Origin: Phenylobacterium sp.
GTDB lineage: Bacteria > Pseudomonadota > Alphaproteobacteria > Caulobacterales > Caulobacteraceae
Direction: 5' to 3'
Length of the DNA: 64,000 nt
NCBI GenBank assembly: GCA_004799545.1
Contig: SSMU01000014.1
Location: 124,001 to 188,000 of the forward strand
The position numbers were made by a program, and so were the translations under genes. The number at the start of each line of letters is the position of its first letter. Within the stretch, counting starts at the first letter, position 1. The notes beneath the pieces were generated by a model. That model did no database searches, was not told where the DNA came from, and saw only the letters and a program-made list of their open reading frames with translations. Shown piece after piece: positions 45,195-54,848 of this stretch.

Positions 45195-47846
45195 ATGCCG
45201 AGCCTGAACGAGATCCGCAGCCAGTTCCTGGACTACTTCCGGAAGCGGGATCACGCCATCATCGCCTCGGCGCCGCTGGTGCCGCAGAACGACCCGAGCC
45301 TGCTGTTCGTCAACGCCGGCATGGTGCCGTTCAAGAACTACTTCACCGGCGCCGAAGCCGCCCCCTGGCCGCGCGCCGCCTCCTCGCAGAAGTCGGTGCG
45401 GGCCGGCGGCAAGCACAACGACCTGGACAACGTCGGCTACACCGCCCGCCACCACACCTTCTTCGAGATGCTGGGGAATTTCTCGTTCGGCGACTACTTC
45501 AAGGACGTGGCGATCGAATACGCCTGGGAGCTGCTGACCAAGGAGTTCGCGCTTCCCGTCGATAAGCTCCTGGTCACCGTCTACGCCGACGACGACCACG
45601 CCCACCAGCTGTGGAAGAAGATCGCCGGCCTGCCCGACGACAAGATCATCCGCATCGCCTCGTCCGACAACTTCTGGTCGATGGGCGACACGGGTCCCTG
45701 CGGGCCTTGCTCGGAGATCTTCTTCGACCACGGCTCGCACATCCCCGGCGGCCCGCCCGGCAGCCCGGACGAGGACGGCGACCGGTTCGTGGAGATCTGG
45801 AACCTGGTCTTCATGCAGTACGAGCAGTTCGCCGACGGCGAGCGCAAGGACCTGCCCAAGCCCTCCATCGACACCGGCATGGGGCTGGAGCGGGTCGCCG
45901 CGGTGCTGCAGGGCGTGCACGACAACTACGACATCGACCTGTTCCGCGCCCTGATCGCCGCGTCGCGCGACCTGGTGGGCGGGGCCGGCGGGGCCTCCAA
46001 CGGCCCCTCGCACCGGGTGATCGCCGACCACCTGCGCTCGACCAGCTTCCTGATCGCCGACGGCGTCACCCCCTCCAACGAGGGCCGCGGCTACGTCCTG
46101 CGCCGGATCATGCGCCGCGCCATGCGCCACGCCCACCTGCTGGGCGCCGCCGACCCCCTGATGCATCGCCTCGTGCCCACCCTGGTCGAACAGATGGGCG
46201 GGGCCTATCCGGAGCTGAAGCGCGCCCAGGCCTCGATCGAGCACACCCTTCGCGAGGAGGAGGAGCGGTTCCGCCGCACCCTCGGCCGCGGCATGTCGCT
46301 CCTTGAGGAGGCGACGAGTGGGCTCGAGTCCGGCGGCGTGCTTTCCGGCGAGACCGCCTTCAAGCTCTATGACACCTACGGCTTCCCCCTGGACCTCACC
46401 CAGGACGCGGTGCGCGCCAAGGGCCTGACCGTCGACCTGGAAGGCTTCGACACCGCCATGACCCGTCAGCGGGAGATGGCGCGCGAGAACTGGGCGGGCT
46501 CGGGCCAGGTCAGCGCCGCGGCGGAGTGGTTCGCGATCCGCGACCGCCTGGGGCCCACCGAATTCCTCGGCTACGACACCACCGAGGCGACCGCCGAGCT
46601 GCTGGTCCTGGTCAAGGACGGCCGCGAGATCGCCCGCGCCGCCAAGGGCGACGCCGTCGAGGCGCTGTTCGACCGCACCCCCTTCTACGCCGAGAGCGGC
46701 GGCCAGGCCGGCGACCAGGGGGAGGCCGAGTGGGACGGGGGGCGCGGCCGCGTCACCGACGTCCAGAAGCAGGCCGGCGACCTGAACGTCCACCACATCG
46801 AGATCATCGAGGGCGAGCTTGCCCCGGGCGCCCGCGTGCGTCTGGCCGTCGACGCCGAACGCCGGCAGGCCACCCGCGCCAACCACTCCGCGACCCACCT
46901 GCTGCACGCCGCCCTGCGCAGCGTGCTCGGTCCCCACGTCGCCCAGAAGGGTCAGATGGTCGACGGCGAGCGCATCCGCTTCGACTTCAGCCACGGCCAG
47001 CCGCTGACCCCTGACGAGATCGATCGCATCGAGGCCGAGGTGAACGCCGTGGTCCGCCAGAACCTGCCGGCCCAAACCGAGCTGATGGCCGCCCAGGCCG
47101 CCATCGAGGCCGGCGCCATGGCGCTGTTCGGCGAGAAGTACGGCGACACCGTGCGCGTGCTCACCCTCGGCCGGGCGCTGGCCGGCGGGGAGGGGCCCTA
47201 TTCGGTGGAGCTGTGCGGCGGCACCCACGTGGCCCGCACCGGCGACATCGCCCTGTTCAAGATCGTCTCCGAGCAGGGGATCGCCGCGGGCGTGCGCCGC
47301 ATCGAGGCCCTGACCGGCGAGAGCGCGCGCCGCTGGCTGCTGGACCAGGCGGCCGTCGCCAAGGGGCTGGCCGACCAGTTCAAGGCGCCGGTGGATCAGG
47401 TGCTGGCCCGCGTCGAGGGCCTGCAGGCCCAGGCCCGCAAACTGGAAAAGGAGCTGGGCGACGCCAAGCGCCAGCTGGCCATGGGCGGCGGCGGCAGTTC
47501 CGCGCCGGCCGGGCCGGAGGAGATCGGCGGCGTCCAGGTCATGGCCCGCGTCATGGAGGGCGTCGGCGGCAAGGACCTGCGGCCCATCGCCGAGGAATTC
47601 AAGAAGCAGCTCCCCGACGGGGTCATCGCGCTCGTGGGCTCAGCTGACGGCAAGGCGGCGGTCACCGTCGCGGTCACCGGCGCCGCCCAGGGCCGCTTCA
47701 ACGCCGTCGACCTCGCCAAGGCCGCCGTCCAGGCCATGGGCGGCCAGGGCGCGGGCGGCCGTCCCGATTTCGCCCAAGGCGGCGCCCCCGACGGCGCCAA
47801 GGCCGCCGAAGGCCTCGCCGCGCTGAAGGCGGCTATAGGCGCCTAG
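45195..47846 (+). CDS. alaS: Alanyl-tRNA synthetase
   Basis: Encodes 883 residues. ATG 45195 gives the usual [15 protein letters not shown] start; an in-frame GTG at 45186 is possible. The class II catalytic core includes [19 protein letters not shown] and [18 protein letters not shown]. The editing domain has the zinc-binding [12 protein letters not shown] and the [12 protein letters not shown] motif near residue 675. The C-terminal oligomerisation/C-Ala domain has the coiled region near 745-765 and a DHHA1-like [10 protein letters not shown] end. It charges tRNA-Ala and removes mischarged Ser/Gly. The stop overlaps that of the convergent VOC gene within the palindrome CTAG. Confidence 0.97.
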   Translation: MPSLNEIRSQFLDYFRKRDHAIIASAPLVPQNDPSLLFVNAGMVPFKNYFTGAEAAPWPRAASSQKSVRAGGKHNDLDNVGYTARHHTFFEMLGNFSFGDYFKDVAIEYAWELLTKEFALPVDKLLVTVYADDDHAHQLWKKIAGLPDDKIIRIASSDNFWSMGDTGPCGPCSEIFFDHGSHIPGGPPGSPDEDGDRFVEIWNLVFMQYEQFADGERKDLPKPSIDTGMGLERVAAVLQGVHDNYDIDLFRALIAASRDLVGGAGGASNGPSHRVIADHLRSTSFLIADGVTPSNEGRGYVLRRIMRRAMRHAHLLGAADPLMHRLVPTLVEQMGGAYPELKRAQASIEHTLREEEERFRRTLGRGMSLLEEATSGLESGGVLSGETAFKLYDTYGFPLDLTQDAVRAKGLTVDLEGFDTAMTRQREMARENWAGSGQVSAAAEWFAIRDRLGPTEFLGYDTTEATAELLVLVKDGREIARAAKGDAVEALFDRTPFYAESGGQAGDQGEAEWDGGRGRVTDVQKQAGDLNVHHIEIIEGELAPGARVRLAVDAERRQATRANHSATHLLHAALRSVLGPHVAQKGQMVDGERIRFDFSHGQPLTPDEIDRIEAEVNAVVRQNLPAQTELMAAQAAIEAGAMALFGEKYGDTVRVLTLGRALAGGEGPYSVELCGGTHVARTGDIALFKIVSEQGIAAGVRRIEALTGESARRWLLDQAAVAKGLADQFKAPVDQVLARVEGLQAQARKLEKELGDAKRQLAMGGGGSSAPAGPEEIGGVQVMARVMEGVGGKDLRPIAEEFKKQLPDGVIALVGSADGKAAVTVAVTGAAQGRFNAVDLAKAAVQAMGGQGAGGRPDFAQGGAPDGAKAAEGLAALKAAIGA

Positions 47847-48229
47847 GCCTCCACCGTGGTGAAGACGCACAGCTTGTTGCCGGTCGCGTCGCGCATATAG
47901 GCGCCGTAGAAGCCGCTGGTCGCCTCGGGCGGGCGGAAGCCCGGCGCGCCCTCGTCGGTCCCGCCCTGGGCGAGCGCCGCGGCGTGGGCGGCCTGCACCT
48001 GGTCGCGGTTGTCGGCCTTGAAGCCGATCATGACGCCGTTGCCGGCCCGGGCCTCCTGGCCGTCGAACGGCTTGCACAGGCCCACCCCCGGCGCATCGCC
48101 CTTGCCATAGAAGGCCCAGCCGCCGTCCAGCGGCCCGCGGCCATAGCCGATGGCGCCAAGCGCCGCGTCATAGAAGGGCAGGGCCGCCTCGACGTCGCGC
48201 TGGCCCAGGGTGATGTAGCCGATGGTCAT
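47843..48229 (-). CDS. VOC-superfamily (glyoxalase/bleomycin-resistance fold) protein
   Basis: Encodes 128 residues with the two-module beta-alpha-beta-beta-beta plan: [19 protein letters not shown] at the start and a second half ending [20 protein letters not shown]. Members often bind a metal between the modules and act as dioxygenases, isomerases or antibiotic-binding proteins. The specific role here is unknown. Its stop overlaps the alaS stop within the palindrome CTAG, so the convergent genes share their last bases. Confidence 0.85.
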   Translation of the reverse strand: MTIGYITLGQRDVEAALPFYDAALGAIGYGRGPLDGGWAFYGKGDAPGVGLCKPFDGQEARAGNGVMIGFKADNRDQVQAAHAAALAQGGTDEGAPGFRPPEATSGFYGAYMRDATGNKLCVFTTVEA

Positions 48230-48337
48230 CTCGTCCTCCTCCGTTGGTCGGCGCAGCCTAGGCCGACGCGCGAACGAATCAAGAACGAAATGCCCGATGG
48301 AGTCCGGATTCCGCGAAGCGCACGGGATCGGCGCGGC

Positions 48338-49552
48338 CTAAGCCGCCAGCGCCTTTTCCAGGTTCGCGGCGACCTTGTCGATGAAGCCCTCGGTGGTCAG
48401 CCAGCCCTGGGTGTCGCCGACCAGCAGCGCCAGGTCCTTGGTCATCGAGCCGCTCTCCACGGTCGAGACGCAGACCTGCTCCAGGGTGCGGGCGAAGCGG
48501 GCCAGCGCCTCGTTGTCGTCCAGCTTGGCCCGGTGCTCCAGCCCGCGCGTCCAGGCGAAGATCGAGGCGATCGAGTTGGTCGAAGTGCTCTCGCCGCGCT
48601 GATGCTGGCGGAAGTGGCGGGTGACGGTGCCGTGGGCGGCCTCGGCCTCCATGGTCTTGCCGTCGGGCGTCAGCAGCACCGAGGTCATCAGGCCGAGCGA
48701 GCCGAACCCCTGGGCCACCGTGTCCGATTGCACGTCGCCGTCGTAGTTCTTGCAGGCCCAGACGAAGCCGCCGGACCACTTCATCGCCGCGGCCACCATG
48801 TCGTCGATCAGCCGGTGCTCGTAGGTGATGCCGGCCGCCTTGTACTTCGCCGCATATTCGGCCTCGTAGACCTCGGCGAAGATGTCCTTGAAGCGCCCGT
48901 CATAGGCCTTGAGGATGGTGTTCTTGGTCGACAGGTAGAGCGGATACTTGCGATCCAGCGCGTAGGCGAAGCTGGCGTGGGCGAAGTCGCGGATCGACTG
49001 GTCGACGTTGTACATCGCCATGGCGACGCCCGAGCTCTTGAAGTCGAACACCTCGTAGTCGAGCTTGTCGCCGTTCTCGCCTTCCCAGCTGACCTTCAGC
49101 TTGCCGGCGCCGGGAACCCGGAAGTCGGTGGCCCGGTACTGGTCGCCGAACGCGTGGCGGCCGATGATGATCGGCTGGGTCCAGCCGGGCACCAGGCGCG
49201 GCACGTTCTTGCAGATGATCGGCTCGCGGAACACCACCCCGCCCAGGATGTTGCGGATGGTGCCGTTCGGCGACTTCCACATTTGCTTGAGGTGGAACTC
49301 CTCCACCCGCGCCTCGTCGGGGGTGATGGTCGCGCACTTGACGCCGACGCCGTGTTTCTTGATCGCCTCGGCCGCCTCCACCGTCACCTTGTCGTCGGTG
49401 GCGTCGCGATGCTCCATGCCCAGGTCGAAATAGTCGAGCTGGATGTCGAGGAACGGGAAGATCAGCTTGTCCTTGATCAGCTTCCAGATGATGCGGGTCA
49501 TCTCGTCCCCGTCGATGTCGACGACGGGGTTGGCGACTTTGATCTTGGCCAT
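48338..49552 (-). CDS. icd: NADP-dependent isocitrate dehydrogenase
   Basis: Encodes 404 residues of the eukaryote-like, homodimeric NADP-IDH class also common in alphaproteobacteria. N-terminal [27 protein letters not shown] and the substrate loop [13 protein letters not shown] (about 94-106) are standard. NADP-binding [15 protein letters not shown] is near residue 310. It oxidises isocitrate to 2-oxoglutarate in the TCA cycle. AGCGTCCGCCTCTC precedes the ATG, so the ribosome site is weak. A weak promoter candidate lies at 49592-49619. Confidence 0.96.
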   Translation of the reverse strand: MAKIKVANPVVDIDGDEMTRIIWKLIKDKLIFPFLDIQLDYFDLGMEHRDATDDKVTVEAAEAIKKHGVGVKCATITPDEARVEEFHLKQMWKSPNGTIRNILGGVVFREPIICKNVPRLVPGWTQPIIIGRHAFGDQYRATDFRVPGAGKLKVSWEGENGDKLDYEVFDFKSSGVAMAMYNVDQSIRDFAHASFAYALDRKYPLYLSTKNTILKAYDGRFKDIFAEVYEAEYAAKYKAAGITYEHRLIDDMVAAAMKWSGGFVWACKNYDGDVQSDTVAQGFGSLGLMTSVLLTPDGKTMEAEAAHGTVTRHFRQHQRGESTSTNSIASIFAWTRGLEHRAKLDDNEALARFARTLEQVCVSTVESGSMTKDLALLVGDTQGWLTTEGFIDKVAANLEKALAA

Positions 49553-49591
49553 GAGAGGCGGACGCTCCAGAGCGGACTATCAGTTCCGCGC

Positions 49592-49619
49592 CGTATAGCC
49601 GCCGCCGGCCCCCACGCAA
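49592..49619 (-). promoter_or_regulatory. Weak promoter candidate for icd
   Basis: On the coding strand TTGCGT (49619-49614) and TATACG (49597-49592) are 16 bases apart and precede the icd ATG by about 40 bases. The -10 is good and the -35 fair; spacing is slightly short. Sequence match only. Confidence 0.3.
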
Positions 49620-49753
49620 AGGCCCGCGGCTGCGACCTTAGGGACCAGCGCGGCTCAGCCAAAACGCATCGGCCGGGCAGAAACCCGGGGCCGCGCGCGG
49701 CATTGTCGGTATTAGAAGGGGGCACGGCCCCTGAGCCGCAGGAGGATCGCGTG

Positions 49754-50968
49754 ATGAACCTAGGGAAGCTGGCCGTGCTTGCGGCCTTGGCGGCGACGGG
49801 CGCTGCGGCCCAGACCAACGTCGGCACGCAGCCGCAGGAGAATAACCTGCCGTTCGTGATGACCCAGGTGGCGAGCTTCAACCTGCCGTGGCGCATCGCC
49901 TTCCTGCCCGACGGCCGCATGCTGGTCACCGAGAAGGTGGGTCCGATCTGGCTGGTGACCCAGGCCGGCGCCAAGGCGCCCGTGGCCAATGTCCCGGCCG
50001 TGCTGGCCCAGGGGCAGGGCGGCATGTTCGGGATCTATCTCTCGCCGCACTACGCCAGCGACCAGATCGTCTACCTCACCTACGCCGAGCCCCACGAAGG
50101 CGGCTCCAGCCTGGCGCTGGCGCGGGCGAAGCTGTCGCTGGGGGCGAAGGGCGCGAGCCTGGAGGGGCTGAAGGTCATCTGGCGTGACGGCGAGGGTGGC
50201 AAGGGCGGTCAGTTCGGCGCCCAGGTCGCCTTCTCGCCGGACGGCGCGCACCTGTTCCTGACGGTCGGCGACCGCCAGCGCATGACGCCTGCCCAGGATC
50301 CCGACCAGCCGCTCGGCAAGGTCCTACGCCTCACCCTCGACGGCAAGCCGGCCCCCGGCAATCCGCAGGCAGGCCGGACCGGCGCGGCCAGCGTCCCGGT
50401 GATCGATCCGCCCTCCGACACGGAGAAGGCCAAGACCGCCCCGGTGGTCCGGACCTACCACTTCCCCGGGCCGAACCTCACGCCCGCCGAGACCTGGACC
50501 ATGGGCCACCGCACGCCCTACGGCCTGGCCTTCGCCCCCGACGGCCGGCTGTGGGAGGCGGAGATGGGCCCGCGCGGCGGCGACGAGCTCAACCTGCTTG
50601 AGCCCGGCCACAACTACGGCTGGCCGCTGGCCTCCTACGCGGTCAACTACAACGGCGTGCCGATCCCCAGCCCCGACACCCGGCCGGACCTCACCAAGCC
50701 GGTGCTCTACTGGACGCCGGTTATCGATGTGGGGAACCTGATCTTCTACCATGGCGCGATGTTCCCGCAGTGGAACGGCTCGGCGCTGATCAGCGGGCTC
50801 GGCACCAAGTCGCTCAACCGCATCACCATCGCCGGCGCGACCGCCAGGTCGGACGAGCGCTGGTACGTCGGCCACCGCATCCGCGACGTGGAGGCAGCCC
50901 CCGACGGCGCGCTGTGGATGATCGAGGACGCCAACCCCGGCGCCCTGTGGCGGGTGACGCCGAAGTAG
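49754..50968 (+). CDS. Secreted PQQ-dependent sugar dehydrogenase-like protein (YliI/Asd type)
   Basis: Encodes 404 residues. GGAGGA at 49741-49746 sets ATG 49754; the GTG just before is too close. A signal peptide (residues 1-19, ending AAAQ) exports it to the periplasm. The soluble glucose-dehydrogenase propeller is recognised by FNLPWRIAFLPDGRMLVTEK, GGMFGIYLSPHY, LFLTVGDRQ, MGHRTPYGLAFAPDGRLWEAEMGPRGGDEL and GHNYGWP. These positions hold PQQ and calcium in the family. It would oxidise aldose sugars to lactones, feeding electrons to the chain, if PQQ is made or taken up. No PQQ biosynthesis genes are in the window. Confidence 0.9.
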   Translation: MNLGKLAVLAALAATGAAAQTNVGTQPQENNLPFVMTQVASFNLPWRIAFLPDGRMLVTEKVGPIWLVTQAGAKAPVANVPAVLAQGQGGMFGIYLSPHYASDQIVYLTYAEPHEGGSSLALARAKLSLGAKGASLEGLKVIWRDGEGGKGGQFGAQVAFSPDGAHLFLTVGDRQRMTPAQDPDQPLGKVLRLTLDGKPAPGNPQAGRTGAASVPVIDPPSDTEKAKTAPVVRTYHFPGPNLTPAETWTMGHRTPYGLAFAPDGRLWEAEMGPRGGDELNLLEPGHNYGWPLASYAVNYNGVPIPSPDTRPDLTKPVLYWTPVIDVGNLIFYHGAMFPQWNGSALISGLGTKSLNRITIAGATARSDERWYVGHRIRDVEAAPDGALWMIEDANPGALWRVTPK

Positions 50969-50985
50969 AGGTTAGATTGCTGGCG

Positions 50986-51345
50986 TCAGTCCGAGCCTAG
51001 CAGTCGGCGCACGGCCTCGATGCAGCCCGCGAGGTCGTCGCGCACCTGTCGGTCTGAGAACCTAAGCACGCGGTAGCCCTGGCTCTCCAGCCACGCTTGC
51101 CGCTCGATATCGCGCGCGGCGACGTGGGCCAGCCGCTCGTGGACCGCGCCGTCCACCTCGATCACCAGCTGTCGTCCATGGGACGCGAAGTCGGCGAAGT
51201 AGCGGCCGATGGGCGCCTGTCTGCGGAAGTTCGCGTCGAGCTTGCGCAGTTCCTGCCAAAGCCGCGTCTCGCTCCAAGTCGTCCGCCGCTTCAGGCCACG
51301 AGCCCGCCGCACGGCGCCCGGTCCATGTCCGTCATGTTCGAACAT
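50986..51345 (-). CDS. DUF559 protein with Vsr/restriction-endonuclease-like fold
   Basis: Encodes 119 residues. The DUF559 pattern is present: TWSETRLWQELRKLDANF, FRRQAPIGRYFADFA, LVIEVDGAVH and YRVLRFSDRQV. The Glu, Asp and Glu-x-Asp residues in these motifs are those expected to bind metal in the PD-(D/E)XK-type fold. Functions of DUF559 proteins are unknown, although Vsr-like nicking has been suggested for the fold. The gene converges on the sugar dehydrogenase 17 bases away and its 5' side faces a palindromic repeat at 51407-51557, an association noted in the findings. Confidence 0.82.
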   Translation of the reverse strand: MFEHDGHGPGAVRRARGLKRRTTWSETRLWQELRKLDANFRRQAPIGRYFADFASHGRQLVIEVDGAVHERLAHVAARDIERQAWLESQGYRVLRFSDRQVRDDLAGCIEAVRRLLGSD

Positions 51346-51406
51346 CAGGCGAATCTACACGGCCCGCGAGGCCCGATCGACATCCAACGACGCCGCTCGT
51401 TGAACG

Positions 51407-51557
51407 CCCCTTCCTCCTCGATGGAGGAAGGGGAGGGATGGTGGTGTGCGCAGAGAATGAGGCGAAGGGCGCTGTTTGGCGCCCGCGCCCACCTGCGGTC
51501 TTCGCCCGACCTCAGCGGCTACACCACCACCCAACCCTCCTCCATCGAGGGGGAGGG
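51407..51557. repeat. Palindromic intergenic repeat with inverted termini
   Basis: A perfect 11-bp hairpin (CCCCTTCCTCC at 51407-51417, GGAGGAAGGGG at 51423-51433) is followed by GGATGGTGGTG. An inverted, slightly diverged copy of the same edge, CACCACCACCCAACCCTCC then TCCATCGAGG, lies at 51523-51550. The roughly 150-base unit looks like a small non-coding inverted-repeat element. It fills most of the 299-base space between the DUF559 gene and trmJ, and no coding sequence is convincing inside it. Confidence 0.65.
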
Positions 51558-51644
51558 CGATGGACGTTCGGCCACTTCCCGCCAGCAAGAAGCATCGCGC
51601 CAGAGATTGCCTTTCCGCGCCGCTCGCGCTCAAAACGCAGCCCC

Positions 51645-52421
51645 ATGGCCGATCCCAAGCCTCCCGCCATTATCCTCACCCAGCCGCAGATGGCGGAGAA
51701 CATCGGGGCTGCAGCCCGGGTGATGGCCAACTTCGGCCTCGCCGACCTCCGGCTCGTCGCGCCGCGCCATGGCTGGCCGCAGGAGCGGGCCTGGGCCTCG
51801 GCTTCCGGGGCCGACTGGCCGCTGAACGCCGCGCGCGTCTTCGACACCGTCGCCGAGGCGGTGGCCGACCTGCAGCGGGTCTACGCCACGACCGCGAGGC
51901 CGCGGGAACTCCGCCTTCCGGTGATCACGCCCCGCGAGGCCGCCGCCGAGCTTTCCGCCGCCAGCGCCGCGGGCGAGGCCACCGGCCTGTTGTTTGGCGG
52001 CGAGCGCGCGGGCCTGGAGACCGCCGACATCGCGCTCTGCCAGGCGGTGGTGACCATCCCGATCGATCCGCGCTTCAAGTCGCTGAACCTCGCCCAGGCG
52101 GTGGCGATCAACGCCTACGAGTGGGGGCTCACGGTCGCCGACGCCCCGCCGGCCCACTTCCGGGAAGGCGAGCCGCCCGCCGACCGCGCCGCCATGCTCG
52201 GCTTCTACGAGCACCTGGAGCGCGAGCTGGAGGTCGCCGGCTTCTTCCATCCGCCGGAAAAGACCGGTTCGATGGTCCAGAACCTCCGCTCCGCCCTCGG
52301 CCGCGCCTATTTCACCGACCAGGAGGTGCGCACCCTGCGCGGCGTGGTCACCGCCCTCTCGCGCGGCCGCGGCCGGGTGCTGGAGAAGCTGGCGAAGAAG
52401 AAGGAGGGCGGGGGCGGATGA
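51645..52421 (+). CDS. trmJ: tRNA/rRNA 2'-O-methyltransferase, TrmJ-type SPOUT family
   Basis: Encodes 258 residues. ATG 51645 is immediately before the conserved start (PPAIILTQPQMAENIGAAARVMANFG), which contains the SPOUT/TrmH ENIGAAAR motif 1. Motif 2 is LLFGGERAGLE near residue 120 and motif 3 is VVTIPIDPRFKSLNLAQAVAI near 145, forming the knotted SAM site. A C-terminal extension (about 175-258) is as in TrmJ, which methylates residue 32 of several tRNAs. The ribosome site is not obvious. It overlaps the next gene as ATGA. Confidence 0.88.
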   Translation: MADPKPPAIILTQPQMAENIGAAARVMANFGLADLRLVAPRHGWPQERAWASASGADWPLNAARVFDTVAEAVADLQRVYATTARPRELRLPVITPREAAAELSAASAAGEATGLLFGGERAGLETADIALCQAVVTIPIDPRFKSLNLAQAVAINAYEWGLTVADAPPAHFREGEPPADRAAMLGFYEHLERELEVAGFFHPPEKTGSMVQNLRSALGRAYFTDQEVRTLRGVVTALSRGRGRVLEKLAKKKEGGGG

Positions 52422-53494
52422 GCCTGGCCGGGCTGCTGGACACGCTGCCGATCCCGATCGTCCAGGCGCCCATGGTCGGCGCCTCGGACGCCGGCCTGGC
52501 GCTGGCGGCGGCGCGGGCCGGCGGCCTCGGCACGCTCGCCTTCGGGGCCACGGCGCCGGACGACATCGGCCCCGCCGTCCAGGCGCTGCGCGCCGCCACC
52601 GACGCGCCCTTCGCCGCCAACCTGTTCGTCACCAAACCCGCCCGGCCGGACGCCGGCGAGGTCGAGGCGGCGCTGGAGCGCCTGCGCCCCTGGTACGAGC
52701 GCCTGGGCGCGCCCCTGCCGGAGCTGCCCAACAGCTACGCCCCGGACTTCGCCGCTCAGCTGGACGCCCTGATCGCCGCCCGCCCGGCCGTGGCCTCCTT
52801 CACCTTCGACATCCTCACCCCGAGCCAGGTCGCGCGGCTGCGGCAAGCGGGCATCTTCGTGGTCGGCACGGCCAAGACCGTCGCCGAGGCCAGGGCCTGG
52901 GCCGAGGTCGGCGCGGACGGCGTCTGCGTGCAGGGCGCGGAGGCCGGTGGCCATCACGGCAACTTCCTGGCCGACATCGACGCGAGCCAGATCGGCACGC
53001 TCGCGCTCACCGCCACAGTGGCGGCGGCCGTCGACATCCCGGTGATCGCCGCGGGCGGGATCATGGACGGCAGGGGCGTCGCCGCCGTCCTGGCCCTGGG
53101 CGCCAAGGCCGCCCAGATGGGCACCGCCTTCCTGCTCGCCGACCAGGCGACCACCAGCGCCCCCTGGCGCGCCGCGATCGCGGCCGCCCCGGACGATCCG
53201 ACCCGGCTCACCCGCGCCTTCAGCGGCCGCTATGCCCGGGGGATCGAGAACCGCTTCATGCGCGAGATGCGCGCCGTCGAGCGCGACCTGCCGGCCTATC
53301 CGGTGCAGAACCGCCTGACCCAGCCGCTGCGGGCCGCCGCCACCGCCGCCGGCGACCCTGAAATGCTCTCGCTCTGGGCCGGCCAGGCGGTCAAGCTCGC
53401 CGGTCCCGGTGACGCGGAAACCCTGCTCAGGCGTTGGTGGTCGGAAGCGAAGGAAGCCGCGCGCGGGCTGGCGGCGCGGACCGGGGTCGCTTAA
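52418..53494 (+). CDS. Nitronate monooxygenase (2-nitropropane dioxygenase family)
   Basis: Encodes 358 residues and overlaps trmJ as ATGA, with AAGGAGG at 52401-52407. A TIM-barrel FMN enzyme that oxidises toxic propionate-3-nitronate and similar nitronates. Typical motifs are PIVQAPMVGASDAGLALAAARAGGLG, the SFTFDILTPSQV segment, QGAEAGGHHG (catalytic His) near residue 180, and PVIAAGGIMDGRG near 210. The pairing with a tRNA methyltransferase by overlap is a close genomic coupling with no obvious biochemical reason. Confidence 0.9.
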   Translation: MSLAGLLDTLPIPIVQAPMVGASDAGLALAAARAGGLGTLAFGATAPDDIGPAVQALRAATDAPFAANLFVTKPARPDAGEVEAALERLRPWYERLGAPLPELPNSYAPDFAAQLDALIAARPAVASFTFDILTPSQVARLRQAGIFVVGTAKTVAEARAWAEVGADGVCVQGAEAGGHHGNFLADIDASQIGTLALTATVAAAVDIPVIAAGGIMDGRGVAAVLALGAKAAQMGTAFLLADQATTSAPWRAAIAAAPDDPTRLTRAFSGRYARGIENRFMREMRAVERDLPAYPVQNRLTQPLRAAATAAGDPEMLSLWAGQAVKLAGPGDAETLLRRWWSEAKEAARGLAARTGVA

Positions 53495-53506
53495 CTAGGA
53501 GTTAGA

Positions 53507-53980
53507 ATGGGCGTTTCGAACAAATCCCTGGCCGCCGGCGCGGCCCTGCTGCTGGTCGGTGGCCTCTTGCCATCGCTGGCCGCGCCGCCGCAGCGCGATG
53601 CCGAGCGCGGGGTGCGCCGGGCGCTGATCCGCCTCAACGGCCTGCTCGCCGAGCGCGATCCGGCGATCGCCGAGGAGTTCCTGGACAGCGCCGAGACCCT
53701 CTTGATCGGCTCCGCCGCGGCGGAGAGCGCCCGCGGCCGCGGCGAGGTGGCGGCCCACTTCACCCGCATCTTCGCCCGGCCCGAGACGCTGGCCTTCTCC
53801 TGGCGGCGCGTCGAGGTCTCGGTGCGCGGCCCGGTCGCCTGGCTGTTCGCCGAGGGCGAGCTGCTGCGCAAGCAGGACGGGGTCGAGAAGCGCGAGCCCT
53901 ACCGGCTGAGCGGCGTCCTCGAGCTGCATGGCGGCCGCTGGCTGTGGCGGCTGTTCCACGGCTCGCAGCCCGCCGCCTGA
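53507..53980 (+). CDS. Small secreted protein with SnoaL/DUF4440-like fold, tentative
   Basis: Encodes 157 residues with TAGGAG 8 bases upstream of ATG 53507 and a signal peptide (about residues 1-25, ending LAAP). The mature region has the alpha-plus-beta pattern of NTF2-like domains: a first helix VRRALIRLNGLLAERD, then GRGEVAAHFTRIFARPETLAFSW and VRGPVAWLFAEGEL, ending in VLELHGGRWLWRLFHGS. These resemble SnoaL/DUF4440 proteins that bind small ligands or act as minor enzymes. No catalytic residues can be assigned. Confidence 0.68.
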   Translation: MGVSNKSLAAGAALLLVGGLLPSLAAPPQRDAERGVRRALIRLNGLLAERDPAIAEEFLDSAETLLIGSAAAESARGRGEVAAHFTRIFARPETLAFSWRRVEVSVRGPVAWLFAEGELLRKQDGVEKREPYRLSGVLELHGGRWLWRLFHGSQPAA

Positions 53981-53982
53981 TC

Positions 53983-54011
53983 TTGACTTGCCTGCCCTCG
54001 GGCGGCATACA
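53983..54011 (+). promoter_or_regulatory. Putative promoter of rpsD
   Basis: TTGACT at 53983-53988 and CATACA at 54006-54011 are separated by 17 bases, a typical alphaproteobacterial housekeeping promoter. It lies immediately after the preceding stop and would give a leader of about 120 bases before rpsD. No ribosomal-protein operator is identified in that leader. Confidence 0.5.
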
Positions 54012-54138
54012 CCGCGCCTTCCAACCGCCGGGGCAGCCCGCGCGGCCTGGAACCTATGACGGGTGACGCTGAAGCCGCCGTTGCAATCGCGCCTCCATCT
54101 TCGGAAGCGCCGGCCTGCGTCGAAGTGAAGAGAACCGA

Positions 54139-54756
54139 ATGTCCAAGCGCCATAGCGCCAAGTACAAGCTCGACCGCCGGATGGGCGAAAACATCTGGGG
54201 TCGCCCGAAGTCCCCGATCAACAACCGCGCCTACGGCCCCGGCCAGCACGGCCAGCGCCGCAAGCAGAAGATCTCCGACTTCGGCCTGCAGCTGCGCGCC
54301 AAGCAGAAGCTGAAGGGCTACTACGGCAACCTGACCGAGAAGCAGTTCAGCCGCATCTACCAGGAAGCCGCCCGCCGCAAGGGCAACACCTCGGAGAACC
54401 TGATCTCCCTGCTGGAAAGCCGCCTGGACGCCATCGTCTATCGCGCCAAGTTCGTGCCGACCCCGTTCGCCGCCCGCCAGTTCGTCAACCACGGCCACGT
54501 GATGGTCAACGGCAAGCGGGTGAACATCCCCTCCTACCGCGTGAAGCCCGGCGACGTGGTCACGGTGCGCGAGCGCTCGCGCAACATGGCCCTGGTGCTG
54601 GAAGCCCTGCAGTCGCCCGAGCGCGACACGCCGGACTACGTCGAGGTCGACGCCAAGGCGATGACCGCCAAGTACATCCGCATGCCGGAGCTGGCCGAAG
54701 TGCCCTATCCGGTGAAGATGGAACCCAACCTCGTCATCGAATTCTACGCGTCGTAA
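54139..54756 (+). CDS. rpsD: 30S ribosomal protein S4
   Basis: Encodes 205 residues, the normal size for the zinc-free alphaproteobacterial form ([20 protein letters not shown]; no Cys cluster). The S4 RNA-binding domain includes [32 protein letters not shown] at about 97-128. It nucleates the 16S 5' domain and takes part in decoding accuracy. A promoter candidate precedes it and a strong terminator follows. The gene stands alone rather than in an alpha operon, as is usual in this class. Confidence 0.98.
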   Translation: MSKRHSAKYKLDRRMGENIWGRPKSPINNRAYGPGQHGQRRKQKISDFGLQLRAKQKLKGYYGNLTEKQFSRIYQEAARRKGNTSENLISLLESRLDAIVYRAKFVPTPFAARQFVNHGHVMVNGKRVNIPSYRVKPGDVVTVRERSRNMALVLEALQSPERDTPDYVEVDAKAMTAKYIRMPELAEVPYPVKMEPNLVIEFYAS

Positions 54757-54790
54757 GCGCGGCCTCTCAGGGGGCGGACTGCAATCGAGA

Positions 54791-54816
54791 GGCCCCGGAG
54801 CGATCCGGGGCCTTTT
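54791..54816 (+). terminator. Intrinsic terminator after rpsD
   Basis: GGCCCCGGA (54791-54799) and TCCGGGGCC (54804-54812) form a perfect 9-bp stem with a GCGA loop, followed by TTTT. A second potential hairpin (GGCCTCTC 54761-54768 with GAGAGGCC 54787-54794) shares its last four bases with the left arm. Confidence 0.9.
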
Positions 54817-54848
54817 GCTTGTCGGCCAGCTGTGGCGGAGTGGGAGCC

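Noticed and set aside
47843..47846. Overlap of the alaS and VOC stop codons as a special signal
   Set aside because: Convergent genes sharing the palindrome CTAG is a compact-genome coincidence.
51407..51557. Insertion sequence
   Set aside because: No transposase frame is present in or near the repeat.
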